A stretch of 64,000 nt of DNA from an uncultured Prevotella sp. (GCA_900543585.1 UQRP01000003.1:62001-126000), one strand, 5' to 3'; positions 6,954 to 17,344 are shown, counted from the first letter of the stretch. A program made the numbers and translations. The notes: a model not told the origin generated them from the sequence alone.

Positions 6954-9104
6954 CTATCGCTTCACCACAATCTGCTTCTGTGTGAAGTTATAGGCGGCAT
7001 CGACAATGCTGAGCAGCTGCTGCCAGTTGGCCACAGGCTCCACATAGTGGTTGTATGCCTTCTCCACCTTGATGACAATGGTGTCACCCGATGCCGACGC
7101 GCGTGAGACGAAGCGCCCGGCAGCGTTGCTAACCGAGGTGTTCAGCGCGGCAAGGGCATCCTTAGACACCTTATAGCCCTGAGGCAACTGGACGTTAAGC
7201 TGATAGCTATAGGTGACAGGTGCTGTGCGTACCACATCAACGGTGCGCTTGCGGTCACGGCCTTCTATCTTCAGCTGGTCGCCTATCAGCTTGCCGATGG
7301 CAAGAATAAGGTTGGGCCCTGCTTTCTTCACCAGACCGTTCTGGCTGTAAGCCACCATATAGTGCATGGGGGCATACGGCTCATTGATACCTAAGGTACC
7401 GATGGAGAAGCTGTCCACAGACAGCGGATCCTCACCAAGGAAGTCGTTCACCTCATCCTTGAAGATGTCCTTTTGCTGCTCTTTTTGTTTACCGATAGTC
7501 TCTTCCAGTGACCGTTTCTCTTTCTTCGTCCAGTCATCGCCATAGCGGAAGAAGGAATGCCCCATCTGGTCAGCATATTCATTGGTGAGCTGCTCGGTGG
7601 TAGGCAGAGCAAACGAGAAGCGTTCCTTAGGAGCCCCACTGATGCTGTTCCGGCGGATGATGTGTGCCGTGGTACCGTCCCACATGACACTGACAGCCGC
7701 TGAGGCCACATTATCCTGCGCCGTAGACTGCGGCAGCACGAGCGCCACAGCCTCCTGTTTGAAGTTCTTACCGTCAGCCTGCATCATGGCTTTCTGACCT
7801 TACAGGTTAGCAGGGATATAGCCCGGCCCCATCGGGCCCTGATTGAAGGCATAGTAGTGGTTGCCGACCTTGAGGAGCCACTGGGTGTCTTTATAGCTGA
7901 TGAGTTTGTCGACAGGCTCGGCCTCCGTGGTCGTCGTAGTGAGGCGGCTGAAAGGTATCTTCACCGCCTTGAACCAGTTGGCAAGCTCCACGATGAAGGA
8001 AGCAGGGTTGTTGAAGCGGTGCTCCTGATCCGACACGCTGCAGTGCTTCTGCATCAGCGCCTTGTAGAGGAAGTCGGCTTTCTGCTCATCTGTGGTGAGA
8101 GCAGGATTGTTACGGCACGCCTTCACCTCGTCACCCCTGGCCTTAGATTGAATAGCATAAACTGTCTCCCAGAAGTCCCAGTCGTCCTTGATGATGGTAT
8201 TGGCATCGGGGTTGGCCTGTAACCCTTTGTCCTTGACGCTGATGGGCACCCACTCCGTTCTTATCTTTTTGCTTGTGACATAGAGGATGGTGGAGGGTGT
8301 CTGACGGATAGGGTTATACCAGAGGTCAGGCTCCGTTGCTGTGATGTTGTTGACTTTGGCGTCGAGCACAATATTGTCGTCGTCATCGATAGAAGCTGTA
8401 AAGTCAGGTGCGCCGTTGAGTGTACGATATTGCGTTGTGAGGTTCTTGTCGGTCACGATATGCACGCGGTAGGATATCGTGGGATAGTCGTTGATATAGG
8501 AGATGATGATGGGTGGGATGTTCTCCTCACGCAGCTGCTCCATGGTAGCCACGAAGAAGTCTATCATGTCGCCGACCTGCAAGCCCGGCACGGTGAGTTT
8601 CTCACGCTTCTCCTTGCCTTTCTTACCTTCGGCATTCTGCACGAACTCGTCAGCACTGACCTCACGCACGGTTCCGTCGGGCTTGATGACGCGCACGCCG
8701 AGGGCAGAGCAGTGCACGTCGTCACCGATGCCGAAAGTATGTTGCTTCTTGAAGGCCTGATAGTCGAACTGCGAGTAATAGTCCAGTGCCTGCTTGTCGT
8801 TGATAGCCACGAGGCGGCGCTTGATATGGTTGTAGGTCAGCTGGCGCACATTGTAGAAGTTGAGCCCCGTGGCGCGCAACCGCTTGTTCTGGTCTACCGT
8901 CACCTCGTCGTAGGCGGCAAGGATGACAGCCGACTCGCCCTTCAGATTGGCAGGACACTGACGGGTGTCAAACTCCGGCAATCCCTTCATCTGCCATACC
9001 TGTTCACGCATGGCCTTGGCATAGGCACGGTAGTCGTCCTCGTTAAAGGCTTGGGCGCCTGCCACACAGCAGAGGAAGCCGATGATGAATAAAAGCTTTT
9101 TCAT
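6954..9104 (-). pseudogene. DUF3857/transglutaminase-like exported protein interrupted by an in-frame TAA
   Basis: Two frames lie in the same phase: 9104-7800 (434 residues, signal peptide MKKLLFIIGFLCCVAGAQA) and 7787-6954 (277 residues, ATG ATG start), separated only by TAA at 7800-7802 and four sense codons. The neighbouring paralogue reads YIPQHIQGQQALVENG where this gene reads YIPANL-stop-GQKAMMQADG. The stop therefore falls on the conserved Gln, and a single C-to-T change in CAA explains it. Read through, the protein would be 716 residues. The transglutaminase triad is also lost: the positions matching Cys, His and Asp of the paralogue appear as Ser, Asp and Asn in PASFIVEL, KDTQWLL and YYAFNQ. 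It may be two translated pieces, a decaying gene, or a variant in part of the population. Confidence 0.8.
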
Positions 9105-9114
9105 ACATATCTGT

Positions 9115-10956
9115 TTATAGGTGAATAATCACTTGCTGGTTGCAGGCATCCGTCCATTGGTCGAGAGACTTGTTCCAGTCAGGGATGGCGGCAAGGGGAA
9201 TGCGGCGGTTGCTGATGCGCATCTGTTGCACGAAGACGACCTTTCCACCCGACTGCCGGAATGTGCAGCTGAGCGTGCCTTGAGGTAGACGCTTGGTGAA
9301 AGGCTGGGGCAGGAAGGTAACACGCGCACCAGCGGGAAGGGTGACGGTCACGTCTCGCTCGATATTACAACAGACGGGCAGCATGAAGTCCTGCCGACGC
9401 TCCGTGGTGTCAATGCGCATGGTGAAATAGTTGTTGTGAGGGTTCATCTCCAGATACAGTTCGCCATCAAGGCGCTGCAGGGCAAGACTGTTGGTGACAT
9501 CGCCCGAGAAGGTAGCCCATTCGCTCTGTGGCTGCTCGCCGGCGAAGGTCACATGGGTGACAGTATTGCTGTGGTCGTCGTTGTTGAGGTTGTCAGCGAG
9601 GAACCCCTCCTGGTCCTTATTCTTCCGGTGGCCGTAGAGCGAGAAGAAATACTCCTTCATGTCGCCCGACAAACGATAGTTGGCTTTTCCGGTGAGCGAG
9701 TCGTCGGCACCAATGCGGTAGTCGTAGGAGAGATGGTCGACCGATGTCGTAGCCGGCAGCACCGGTACGGTCTCCAACGTGTATTTATCGCCATTCTCCA
9801 CTAACGCTTGCTGCCCTTGGATATGCTGCGGGATATAGTTGTAAGGTGTGTATTCCATGGTAGCATCGAGCCAATAGGTCTTTCCTTTGAGCCGCATCAC
9901 ACAGATGACATGGTTAGAGGCAGCGAGACAGGGGTAGTCGCCCATGCGGATGGTGATGTCGCGCGTGCCGATGTCGGCTAAGCGCGCATCATAACCCTCA
10001 GCCCGGAGCAGGGTACGCAACAGCAGGGCCATGCCCTTACAGTCTCCGTAGCCCTTGCGGAGCACCTCGCTGGGGCGGTCAGGGCGGTGTCCGGCAATGC
10101 CGGCCTCGTAAGCGACATAGCGGATGTTGCGCTGTACATAGTTGTAGGTGGCACTGACCTTCTCCTCATCAGTGCGACACCCCTTGGTGATGGAGGCGAT
10201 GAGCGCATCTTGCTGGGGCAACGAGCAGTCCACCTGCTGCATCTGTTGGGTCCATCGGTAGAGAGCGTCGACATTGGCGAAGGGCCCGACGATGATAAAG
10301 TGCGGCCGCGTGGCGCTCAAAGGCGGCTGACTGTCATCATCTGGGATGGCAGGGATATCATGGATGGAGAAGGTAAAGATGGAGTCGGACCCGCTGGCAC
10401 GTTTCGTGAGCTGGACATTGCTGCCGCAGTTCATCGGGATGATACGCCATTGACTACACTGCCGTGGCAAGATGACGGTCACCTGCTTGTCGCGTATCCT
10501 ATAGGAGTCGGCAAAATAGACGCGTGCCCAATAGTGCGCATCGGTAAAAGTACGGGTATAGGAGAGCGTCGCCTTCGGGTGTTTGCGGTCGAGCGTGGTG
10601 GAGAAGAAGCACACCTTCGTGTCATCGTAGAAGATATTCTCCGGTGTCGCCGTCTTATAGGAGGCTGTGGAACGTGAGCAGTCAGCTCTGTTCAGGGTGA
10701 TAAAGTCACCATAGAAGACATCTGGCTGTATAGTCTGCGCGATGGTACTGTTGAGTTGGTATTCGGTCTCGGCACTGTTCACCACGACAAACTTGCCGTC
10801 ACGCACGGCGACACGGTATTCATCGGTAGCCTTGCTGATGACGACATCGTCATCAGCAGCCTGAAGCCTCGCGGGAAGCATCACTGTGAGTAGCATAAAG
10901 ACTGCCATAAGGCAACGCTCTGGCAGCTCGTGCCATCTCATATTTTCACTATTCAT
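9115..10956 (-). CDS. DUF3857 and transglutaminase-like domain exported protein
   Basis: A 613-residue secreted or periplasmic protein with an N-terminal hydrophobic signal segment (about residues 15-33, ending LQAADD). An N-terminal DUF3857 beta-sandwich domain spans about 35-230. The transglutaminase-like core at about 255-370 has an intact triad: C306 in GYGDCKGM, H349 in SNHVICVM and D364 in YWLDATMEY. A C-terminal DUF3858-like domain follows. I chose the ATG at 10956 because a -7 box at 10978-10985 would put transcription start downstream of the longer frame's start. It lies 10 bp upstream of its degenerate paralogue and in the same direction, so they are an operon from a tandem duplication. 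Substrate unknown. Confidence 0.88.
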   Translation of the reverse strand: MNSENMRWHELPERCLMAVFMLLTVMLPARLQAADDDVVISKATDEYRVAVRDGKFVVVNSAETEYQLNSTIAQTIQPDVFYGDFITLNRADCSRSTASYKTATPENIFYDDTKVCFFSTTLDRKHPKATLSYTRTFTDAHYWARVYFADSYRIRDKQVTVILPRQCSQWRIIPMNCGSNVQLTKRASGSDSIFTFSIHDIPAIPDDDSQPPLSATRPHFIIVGPFANVDALYRWTQQMQQVDCSLPQQDALIASITKGCRTDEEKVSATYNYVQRNIRYVAYEAGIAGHRPDRPSEVLRKGYGDCKGMALLLRTLLRAEGYDARLADIGTRDITIRMGDYPCLAASNHVICVMRLKGKTYWLDATMEYTPYNYIPQHIQGQQALVENGDKYTLETVPVLPATTSVDHLSYDYRIGADDSLTGKANYRLSGDMKEYFFSLYGHRKNKDQEGFLADNLNNDDHSNTVTHVTFAGEQPQSEWATFSGDVTNSLALQRLDGELYLEMNPHNNYFTMRIDTTERRQDFMLPVCCNIERDVTVTLPAGARVTFLPQPFTKRLPQGTLSCTFRQSGGKVVFVQQMRISNRRIPLAAIPDWNKSLDQWTDACNQQVIIHL

Positions 10957-10977
10957 ACAAGTTTTTGTTACTTTTTG

Positions 10978-10985
10978 CAAATTTA
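10978..10985 (-). promoter_or_regulatory. -7 box of the DUF3857 pair
   Basis: Reads TAAATTTG on the reverse strand, 22 bp before the chosen ATG at 10956. It rules out the longer start at 11040. Confidence 0.6.
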
Positions 10986-11040
10986 GCGAAAATATAAAGA
11001 AGACACAAGAGAAATTCACAGTTTTTTCTTCGGAATTCAA

Positions 11041-11245
11041 TATTGCCCATGAAGTTGTCGCCAGAACACAATATTTGTCCTACATCTTCGGGCGTTGGCT
11101 GCGCGGTCCAATGCCGTCCATCCTGTGGTACTCATAAGCAAAGTAACCGCCGGGCCAGCGTAGCACGGGCCGCGTAACTCCTTGGGCGCATTGAACACAT
11201 CAGCGCGACAAATGCCACGAATGTCGTTGGCATTTGCCGCGCATC
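11041..11245. other. GC-rich intergenic block with a long imperfect hairpin
   Basis: The gap 10986-11285 holds no credible gene but is unusually GC-rich for an intergenic region here. Bases 11203-11217 and 11228-11242 form 15-bp arms with one mismatch around a 10-base loop, built on CAAATGCCA/TGGCATTTG. No T run follows on either strand, so it is not a classic terminator, though it sits about 44 bp beyond the end of the SusCD operon. Several frames are open over 11041-11160 on both strands with no recognisable protein. A dispersed repeat or a structured RNA are the likeliest options. Confidence 0.5.
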
Positions 11246-11285
11246 ATGATGAGGGGCTAACTATCTGTCAGACCGTCACACGGGA

Positions 11286-12185
11286 TTATTCAAACTGGAA
11301 ATAGACAGAGACCCAATAATTTGCGACCGAGCCGTCAGCAGTTCCGAGATAGCCCAAATAGAAAGAGCCAGAATTACGTGCCGAATACCATTGACAATTG
11401 TAGATAGGCAGTAATTCAAAGTCGCTGATAACGACATTGCTGTCCTTGCCATAAGGATAGAGATAGACATAATCGTCGACATACCACCAAATGGCAGGCG
11501 TGCCATAACCATAACCGCCCCAGTCGTCCTCGGTATAAAGCGGACTGCCTGCGGGCAGACTCAGCGTGAGCTTGCCGTCCTTGATGGTCAGCACCAGACC
11601 GTAGCCACTGTGCATGAAGTCGCTGATGCGGTAGACACCGCCGCCGAGGTCGTCGGCCGTCTCTTCCCACGCCTTATCATTAAAGTAGCCGGGTATCCAG
11701 AACTTTATCTTCACCGGTGTGGGAATGGAAGCGCGGGCGTCGAGCTTGATGCCGCCGTCGAGATAGGTGTAGGGGTCCACCTCGTCGGTGTTGAGCGAGA
11801 GCGAATAGATGAAGGCCTGGGGCACCGTCGCCGTATCGGGTATGGTGACGGTGATGGTTGTCACAGAGTCACCGTCGGCAAAGACAGCATTGTCGTCAAC
11901 AGTGATGCCGGCCGTGGTAGTGCTGTTCTTCACCACGGGAACGGTGAGAGCCCCTTTTTTGGTGTTGCGCAGCACCTTGACAGGAATCTTATAGGTGCTC
12001 TTGTCGGCCTTGTCGAGGATGACCGTCTCCTCATTGTCACCAGCGAAATGCACCTGCTGGTTGTTGGCTGACAAGGCGGCGGCAGGCTCATAGTCATCAT
12101 CGGAAGACGAGCAGGCAGCAAAGCCAAAGGCTGTGAGCAGGACGAGCACAAGACCGCCCAAGCTGGAAAATATGTTGTGTTTCAT
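11286..12185 (-). CDS. SusE/F-position surface lipoprotein
   Basis: A 299-residue lipoprotein with signal peptide and lipobox FGFAAC followed by SSSDDDYEP, the acidic pattern that sends Bacteroidota lipoproteins to the cell surface. The N-terminal half (about 40-140) looks like a beta-sandwich with repeated hydrophobic strands and Asp-rich turns. The C-terminal half is rich in Trp and Tyr (GGYGYGTPAIWWYVDDYVYLY) as in carbohydrate-binding surfaces. It is the third gene of the SusC-SusD operon, in the SusE/F position, so it probably helps bind the ligand at the surface. No enzyme is encoded in the operon. I do not recognise a named family with confidence. Confidence 0.75.
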   Translation of the reverse strand: MKHNIFSSLGGLVLVLLTAFGFAACSSSDDDYEPAAALSANNQQVHFAGDNEETVILDKADKSTYKIPVKVLRNTKKGALTVPVVKNSTTTAGITVDDNAVFADGDSVTTITVTIPDTATVPQAFIYSLSLNTDEVDPYTYLDGGIKLDARASIPTPVKIKFWIPGYFNDKAWEETADDLGGGVYRISDFMHSGYGLVLTIKDGKLTLSLPAGSPLYTEDDWGGYGYGTPAIWWYVDDYVYLYPYGKDSNVVISDFELLPIYNCQWYSARNSGSFYLGYLGTADGSVANYWVSVYFQFE

Positions 12186-12227
12186 ACCTTTTCGTGTTTT
12201 GAATGTTGATAATAGCGATCTTCCGCC

Positions 12228-13964
12228 TTAGTTGGCAGCACTCTCCACACCCGACGGGTCGGGGTTGTTGATGATGGAGCTGTTGTACTGAATCTCCGAG
12301 TTGGTGATGCACAGGTTCATGCGTGGAGCCACATAGCCATTGGAGAAGTTGAAGCGGTAGACCTTCGGATGGTTGGTGCCGTCGTAGTTGGTCTTGATAC
12401 CTATCCTCAGGCGTTTATAGTCGAAATAGATCAATCCCTCGCCCCAGAACTCAATACGTTTCTGCCGTATCACCTCGTTGGTAAAGTTCCAGAGGTCTGA
12501 CGACGCACACGTATAAGGCTTGGCGTTGCCGTCGGTGGCAGTGCAGCGGTAGTTGTTCATGAAGTCCTCAAGAATCTTCTGACCGGCTGCCAAGCCACTG
12601 ACATGCGCCGTAGCCTCAGCATCGATGAAGTACATCTCCTCCACACGCATCAGCGGAATGCTGACAGCGGCGCCGACGGTGTAGTCTTCCATATTATTGT
12701 TGCTGGGTTTGAACTTCAGGCCTGTGTAGCTGCCAAGTTGGGCATAGTTGGCATTCGTGAGAATGGTGTTGTATTTGGAGGCGCTGTCGGCCTTCCCGGC
12801 ATCCTCCGGAGCTATCCAGGTATCCCGGCGCCAGTCGGCAGGGTTCATGGACTCGTAGAGCTGGCGGTCTATCTGACGGGTAGAGCCATAGAGGTAGCTG
12901 CCTACGCCAAACTCTGTCTCGGCAGACATGAACGACGTGAAGTTCTTCCACGACCAGTTGGTATCAGAATTCATATCGTCGCTGCTGATGCTCACGGCAA
13001 ACATCCAGGAGCTGTTGCTCGTGTTGAAGCCCTTATACCAGTCATCCTTTGACATGGGCGAGAATCCCTGTGCTTCCGCCAGGCGTGCGTATTTGCTGGC
13101 ATTGGCATAGCATTCGCGGGCCGAGGTGATGCCGAGCTTGTCATAGGTGGCGCAGTTGGCATCATTGGCATGGATGGAGATGGAGTCGAGGTCGGTGGGC
13201 GTGTTGTCGAACCTTGAGGCCAGCGTCAGCCAGAAGCGGGCCTTGAGACCATAGACAACGGCGGTGTTGGCCTCGTTGATACCGTCGCGGGTGTTGCCAC
13301 TGAGCAGGGAGTCAGCGCGGTTGAGGTCGGTGAGGATGAAGCGATACATCCTATAGAACGGAACGCGGGGGTTGTGATAGCTCTCATCCTTCGTTGTAGC
13401 CTCCGTGGTGATGGGCACCGTCAGGCCATAGACACCGTCGGCCTTAGCCTCGTTGTCGAGACTGGGATAGCCCGTGGTCTGATACTCATAGAGCTGCGCC
13501 ATATTGAAATAGGCCAGCGCTCGGTAGGCCAGCGCATTGCCGACATAGGCAGCACCGGCATCGGTGGACTTCTTCACGTCGCTCCCGGCTGCCAAGACCA
13601 AGTTGGCCTTAGCGATGATGTCGCTATAGAGCTTCCACGTGTCATAGCTGTAAGCATAGGTGGGGCCGAGATAGTTGCCCTGGCTGTAGGCACTGAAATA
13701 GTCATAGCCCGTAGCAGCAGGCGGTATCTGTCCCGTCATGGCATCGAGGGCCACCATCTGCCCGGCAAAGCCGGCACCACCATAGGAAGAGCCCATATTG
13801 AGCATCTGAGCCACGACACCCATGTTGAGGGCCTCCAAAGCCGAGGTGGAGCCTTCCACCTGCCCCTTCGTCATGCCGTTGGTGGGATATTCTTCATCAA
13901 GGCAACTGCTGAGCATCGGCACGGCCAATGCCACGGCAAGAATATGTTTAATCTGTATTTTCAT
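12228..13964 (-). CDS. SusD/RagB family nutrient-binding outer membrane lipoprotein
   Basis: Surface lid of a SusCD import complex that captures glycan or peptide ligands. 578 residues; signal peptide and lipobox MLSSC followed by LDEEYPTN; SusD-like N-terminal region with TPR-type helices (YVGNALAYRALAYFNMAQLYE). The C-terminal RagB/SusD part has the usual ending, VIRQKRIEFWGEGLIYFDYKR. Length is typical. It starts 17 bp after susC and precedes the lipoprotein gene by 42 bp, one operon. The ligand cannot be read from the sequence because no glycoside hydrolase or peptidase accompanies it. Confidence 0.95.
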   Translation of the reverse strand: MKIQIKHILAVALAVPMLSSCLDEEYPTNGMTKGQVEGSTSALEALNMGVVAQMLNMGSSYGGAGFAGQMVALDAMTGQIPPAATGYDYFSAYSQGNYLGPTYAYSYDTWKLYSDIIAKANLVLAAGSDVKKSTDAGAAYVGNALAYRALAYFNMAQLYEYQTTGYPSLDNEAKADGVYGLTVPITTEATTKDESYHNPRVPFYRMYRFILTDLNRADSLLSGNTRDGINEANTAVVYGLKARFWLTLASRFDNTPTDLDSISIHANDANCATYDKLGITSARECYANASKYARLAEAQGFSPMSKDDWYKGFNTSNSSWMFAVSISSDDMNSDTNWSWKNFTSFMSAETEFGVGSYLYGSTRQIDRQLYESMNPADWRRDTWIAPEDAGKADSASKYNTILTNANYAQLGSYTGLKFKPSNNNMEDYTVGAAVSIPLMRVEEMYFIDAEATAHVSGLAAGQKILEDFMNNYRCTATDGNAKPYTCASSDLWNFTNEVIRQKRIEFWGEGLIYFDYKRLRIGIKTNYDGTNHPKVYRFNFSNGYVAPRMNLCITNSEIQYNSSIINNPDPSGVESAAN

Positions 13965-13981
13965 AGCTTGTCTAATTAATG

Positions 13982-16900
13982 TTAGAACTTGACCGTGATT
14001 CCGCCGGAGATGGTACGGATGGGTTGATAATAGGTGAAGTTGAGGTCGCTGTCATCCTGCACGCGCACCTGTCCGTCGAGGGCTGTACGCGGGTCGTAGC
14101 CCTTACGCTTGGTCCAGTAGTAGACATTGTCACAGGAGCAGTAGATGCGCAGGCTGGTGAGCTTAAGTTTCTCCACGAGGCGGCGGGGGAAGGTGTAGCC
14201 TAAGCTGATATTCTTGAATGTCAGCGAGTTGTTGCTTGTCAGGAAGCGGTCGGACATGCTGGCTGAGTTCTCATCGCCATACTGGAAGCGGGGGATGGTA
14301 CTCGTGGTGTTGTCCGTGGTCCAGGCGTTGAGGAGGTCCTTATGCAGGTTGCCACGCTCCGACGATGATGTCGCGGAGCCCATGAGGGCCTGATAGCCGT
14401 AGTCGATACCCTTGCCGCCAAGGGAATAGAGGAAGCTGGCCGTGAGGTCGAAGCCATAGGCCGAGACCGTGGTGCCGAAGCCACCGTAGACCTTCGGGTT
14501 GGCATCACCACAGAGATAGTAGGTGGCCTGCGAGTAGGTAGTGGTCGTGGACTGGGTGCCGTCGGCATTGGTGACATACCATGTCGACTGGCCCTGGCTG
14601 TTAGGACCGGCATACTTAGGCATATACCAGGTGTAGAGGGGCAGGCCCTCACCCACGAAGTTGTAGTTGGAGAGGTTGCAGTAGCCATCGTGCCCCTCCA
14701 TATTGATAATCTTGTTCTCGTCGGGGAGATAGGTGACCTTGTTCTTGTTATGCGAGATGTTGAAGTTCACATTCCAGTTGAAGTCCTTCTTGCGGATGAT
14801 ATCGCCGCTGATGGAGAACTCGACACCCTTGTTGACCATGTCGCCGACATTGTCGTAATAGCCCGTATAGCCGATGGAGACAGGTGTGGTGAACCACAGC
14901 AGCATGTCGGTGGTCTTACGGTGATAGTATTCCAGGCTACCAGTGACGCGGTGGTTGAAGAGCTCGAAGTCGATACCGGCGTTGAAGTTGCCTTTCTTCT
15001 CCCACGTGATGTCGTCCTTACCCTTCTGCGAAAAGCTCAGAGCTGCCTTGCCGTTGGCGGTGGTAATCTTGTAGAAATCGGTATAGCGGAACTCACCGAT
15101 GTTGTCGTTACCCTGCTCACCATAGCTGGCCTTGAGCTTGAGCTGGTCTATCCAGCTGGTCTTGGGGAACCACGGCTCCTTGTTCATGATCCAGGCACCG
15201 CCCAATGACCAGAAGTTACCCCAGCGGTGATCGGGAGAGAAGCGGGAGCTGCCGTCGCGACGGAACGAGAAGGAAGCGAAGTAGCGGCTGGCGTAGTCGT
15301 AGTTGGCACGGAAGAACCAACCCTCTACATTATATATAGATGTGTATCCCTCGGAGCTGAGGAGGGTGACGGCACCGTCGAGCTCTTTGTTGGCGGCGTA
15401 GTTGACGATGTTGCTCTTAGCCGCACCGAGCGTGCCGTCATTGTCACGCGTATACTCATGACCGAAGAGCAGGTAGAGGCTGTGCTGGCCCAGGCTCTTG
15501 CTCCAGTTCAGCAGTTGCTGCGTGTTGACGGAGTAGGTGCGGTAGTGGTAGGTACTGGCATAGCCTCCCGTCTGTCCGCTGTAGCCATAGTCGGGTGAAG
15601 TACCTGTCATGGAGCGGTTCTCGGTGTCGTAGATATTGACGTTGAGCGTGAGCTTAAAGTCGCGGAGGAAAGAGATGTCGGAATAGGCGGCAAAGCCAAA
15701 GGCATTGCTCTTGCTGTTGGTGAGCGTCAGGAGGTCGTCCTGGATGTAGTTGTCACCACGGGCGTTGGGCCTGATGACACCGGTGATGAGGCCGTCGCCG
15801 TAGTCATAGACTTTGCCGTTGGCATCGGTGAGGATATTGCCGTTGGCGTCGCGCACATACACCGGATAAATGCTGGGCGTGGTCAGCGAGCCATAGTAGG
15901 CGTAGTTGTTGCTGTTGCTGTTGGTATGGATAAAGCGGGCGGTACCGCCAATCTTCAGCCACTTACGGGCTTGGTAGTCAATCTTCATCATACCGTTGTA
16001 GCGCTTGAAGTCGGCACCGTTGGTGATGCCCTCGTTGGAGAGATAGCTGCCACTGCCATAGAACTGGAACTGGTCATCGCCACCGTTGATGCTCATGTTG
16101 TACTCCTGGCGCAGACCTGTTTTGATGCCTGTCTTACGCCAGTCGTCAGAGGTGAGCAGATACTGGTTACCGTTGTTGGTCACGACATTCCCTAACGTGG
16201 CCTGCGGGTTGAGCTTGCCGTTCTGACCGATGAGCGACTGTCCGCTTGGCACGGAATAGATAATCTCGCCCAAGCCGCCGTTGGCCTGGACGCTGACCAA
16301 GGCCGTGTTGGCCGACTTCCAAGCGTTATAAGATGTCTGACCCTGCGAGTTGGTGTAATAGTTGTACAAGCCCTTGTAATACAACTCATAATACTGTGCG
16401 GGGTCGGTGATATAGTCGTAGTTGACATAGGCGCTGGAGTTGGAACCCCACTTAGCGTCGAGGGAGATGGCAGCCTTGCCTTTCTGCGCGTGCTTGGTGG
16501 TAATCATGATGACACCATTGGCACCGCGCGCACCATAGAGGGCATTGGAGGCAGCATCCTTCAACACGCTGATGCTCTCCACGTCCTGGGGGTTGATGTC
16601 GCTATAGTTACCGGAATAAGGCAGTCCGTCGAGGACAATGAGCGGTGAGCTGCTGGCATTGATACTGCTCACACCGCGGATACGTATGGTAGGATTGCTG
16701 GCGGCGGGGTCGTTGCTCTCCACCATCTGCACACCGGCCACCTTACCGTTGATGGCCTCAATGGCGTCGCTGACCTGCCGCTTGCTGATGTCGTCGCTTT
16801 TGAGCACGCCGGCCGAACCGGTGAAGCTCTCACGCTTCTGCTTACCGAAGGCCACCACAATGACATCGTCAAGGCTCTGCTGGTCGGCAGAAAGCGTTAT

Positions 16901-17176
16901 CTTCATGTTGGGCTTGATGGTAACCTTCTTCGTCTGCATGCCCATATAGGTAATGACAAGGGTACGGGCACTGGCTGGAAGGTTAGACAGTTGGAACTTG
17001 CCGTCGATATCCGTGACGGTACCCATCTTGGTACCTTCAATACGGATGGAAGCTCCGGTAATGGGCTGACCGTCGTCCTCGGCGGTCACCACTCCTGACA
17101 CCTGTGTCACTTGCGCCCTCACAGACATAAAGACAAACAGAAAGCAGGCAAAAAGCATCAGAATCCTTTTATCCAT
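13982..17176 (-). CDS. SusC/RagA family TonB-linked outer membrane transporter
   Basis: Active importer of oligomeric nutrients through the outer membrane, powered by TonB. 1064 residues from the ATG at 17176: signal peptide MDKRILMLFACFLFVFMSVRAQ, carboxypeptidase-regulatory-like domain (VSGVVTAEDDGQPITGASI), a TonB-box-like DDVIVVAFGKQK, plug domain (VAGVQMV, IRIRGVSSI, PLIVLDGLPY, ALYGARGANGVIMITTK), then a beta-barrel to the C-terminal Phe. I preferred 17176 to 17200 because the signal peptide begins there. No STN domain is present, so control is not by an ECF sigma. The TPR-AraC regulator just upstream is the natural candidate regulator. A -7 box lies at 17345-17352. Confidence 0.96.
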   Translation of the reverse strand: MDKRILMLFACFLFVFMSVRAQVTQVSGVVTAEDDGQPITGASIRIEGTKMGTVTDIDGKFQLSNLPASARTLVITYMGMQTKKVTIKPNMKITLSADQQSLDDVIVVAFGKQKRESFTGSAGVLKSDDISKRQVSDAIEAINGKVAGVQMVESNDPAASNPTIRIRGVSSINASSSPLIVLDGLPYSGNYSDINPQDVESISVLKDAASNALYGARGANGVIMITTKHAQKGKAAISLDAKWGSNSSAYVNYDYITDPAQYYELYYKGLYNYYTNSQGQTSYNAWKSANTALVSVQANGGLGEIIYSVPSGQSLIGQNGKLNPQATLGNVVTNNGNQYLLTSDDWRKTGIKTGLRQEYNMSINGGDDQFQFYGSGSYLSNEGITNGADFKRYNGMMKIDYQARKWLKIGGTARFIHTNSNSNNYAYYGSLTTPSIYPVYVRDANGNILTDANGKVYDYGDGLITGVIRPNARGDNYIQDDLLTLTNSKSNAFGFAAYSDISFLRDFKLTLNVNIYDTENRSMTGTSPDYGYSGQTGGYASTYHYRTYSVNTQQLLNWSKSLGQHSLYLLFGHEYTRDNDGTLGAAKSNIVNYAANKELDGAVTLLSSEGYTSIYNVEGWFFRANYDYASRYFASFSFRRDGSSRFSPDHRWGNFWSLGGAWIMNKEPWFPKTSWIDQLKLKASYGEQGNDNIGEFRYTDFYKITTANGKAALSFSQKGKDDITWEKKGNFNAGIDFELFNHRVTGSLEYYHRKTTDMLLWFTTPVSIGYTGYYDNVGDMVNKGVEFSISGDIIRKKDFNWNVNFNISHNKNKVTYLPDENKIINMEGHDGYCNLSNYNFVGEGLPLYTWYMPKYAGPNSQGQSTWYVTNADGTQSTTTTYSQATYYLCGDANPKVYGGFGTTVSAYGFDLTASFLYSLGGKGIDYGYQALMGSATSSSERGNLHKDLLNAWTTDNTTSTIPRFQYGDENSASMSDRFLTSNNSLTFKNISLGYTFPRRLVEKLKLTSLRIYCSCDNVYYWTKRKGYDPRTALDGQVRVQDDSDLNFTYYQPIRTISGGITVKF

Positions 17177-17344
17177 ACGAACAATCTTTAATACATACAC
17201 AATTATTAACTACTCTCTCTTACTTAAAATCTCTTTTATCCGTTGTTTCTTTTTGTCTACTTCTGCATCATCGTGAGGCCACGCCAGGCCGAGACGGAAA
17301 GAAAAATAAGATAAGTTTCTTTCAACGTCGTTTGTATTCGTTTG

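Noticed and set aside
11041..11137. Short coding frame in the GC-rich intergenic block
   Set aside because: Several frames on both strands are open with equally weak coding character, so none can be supported.
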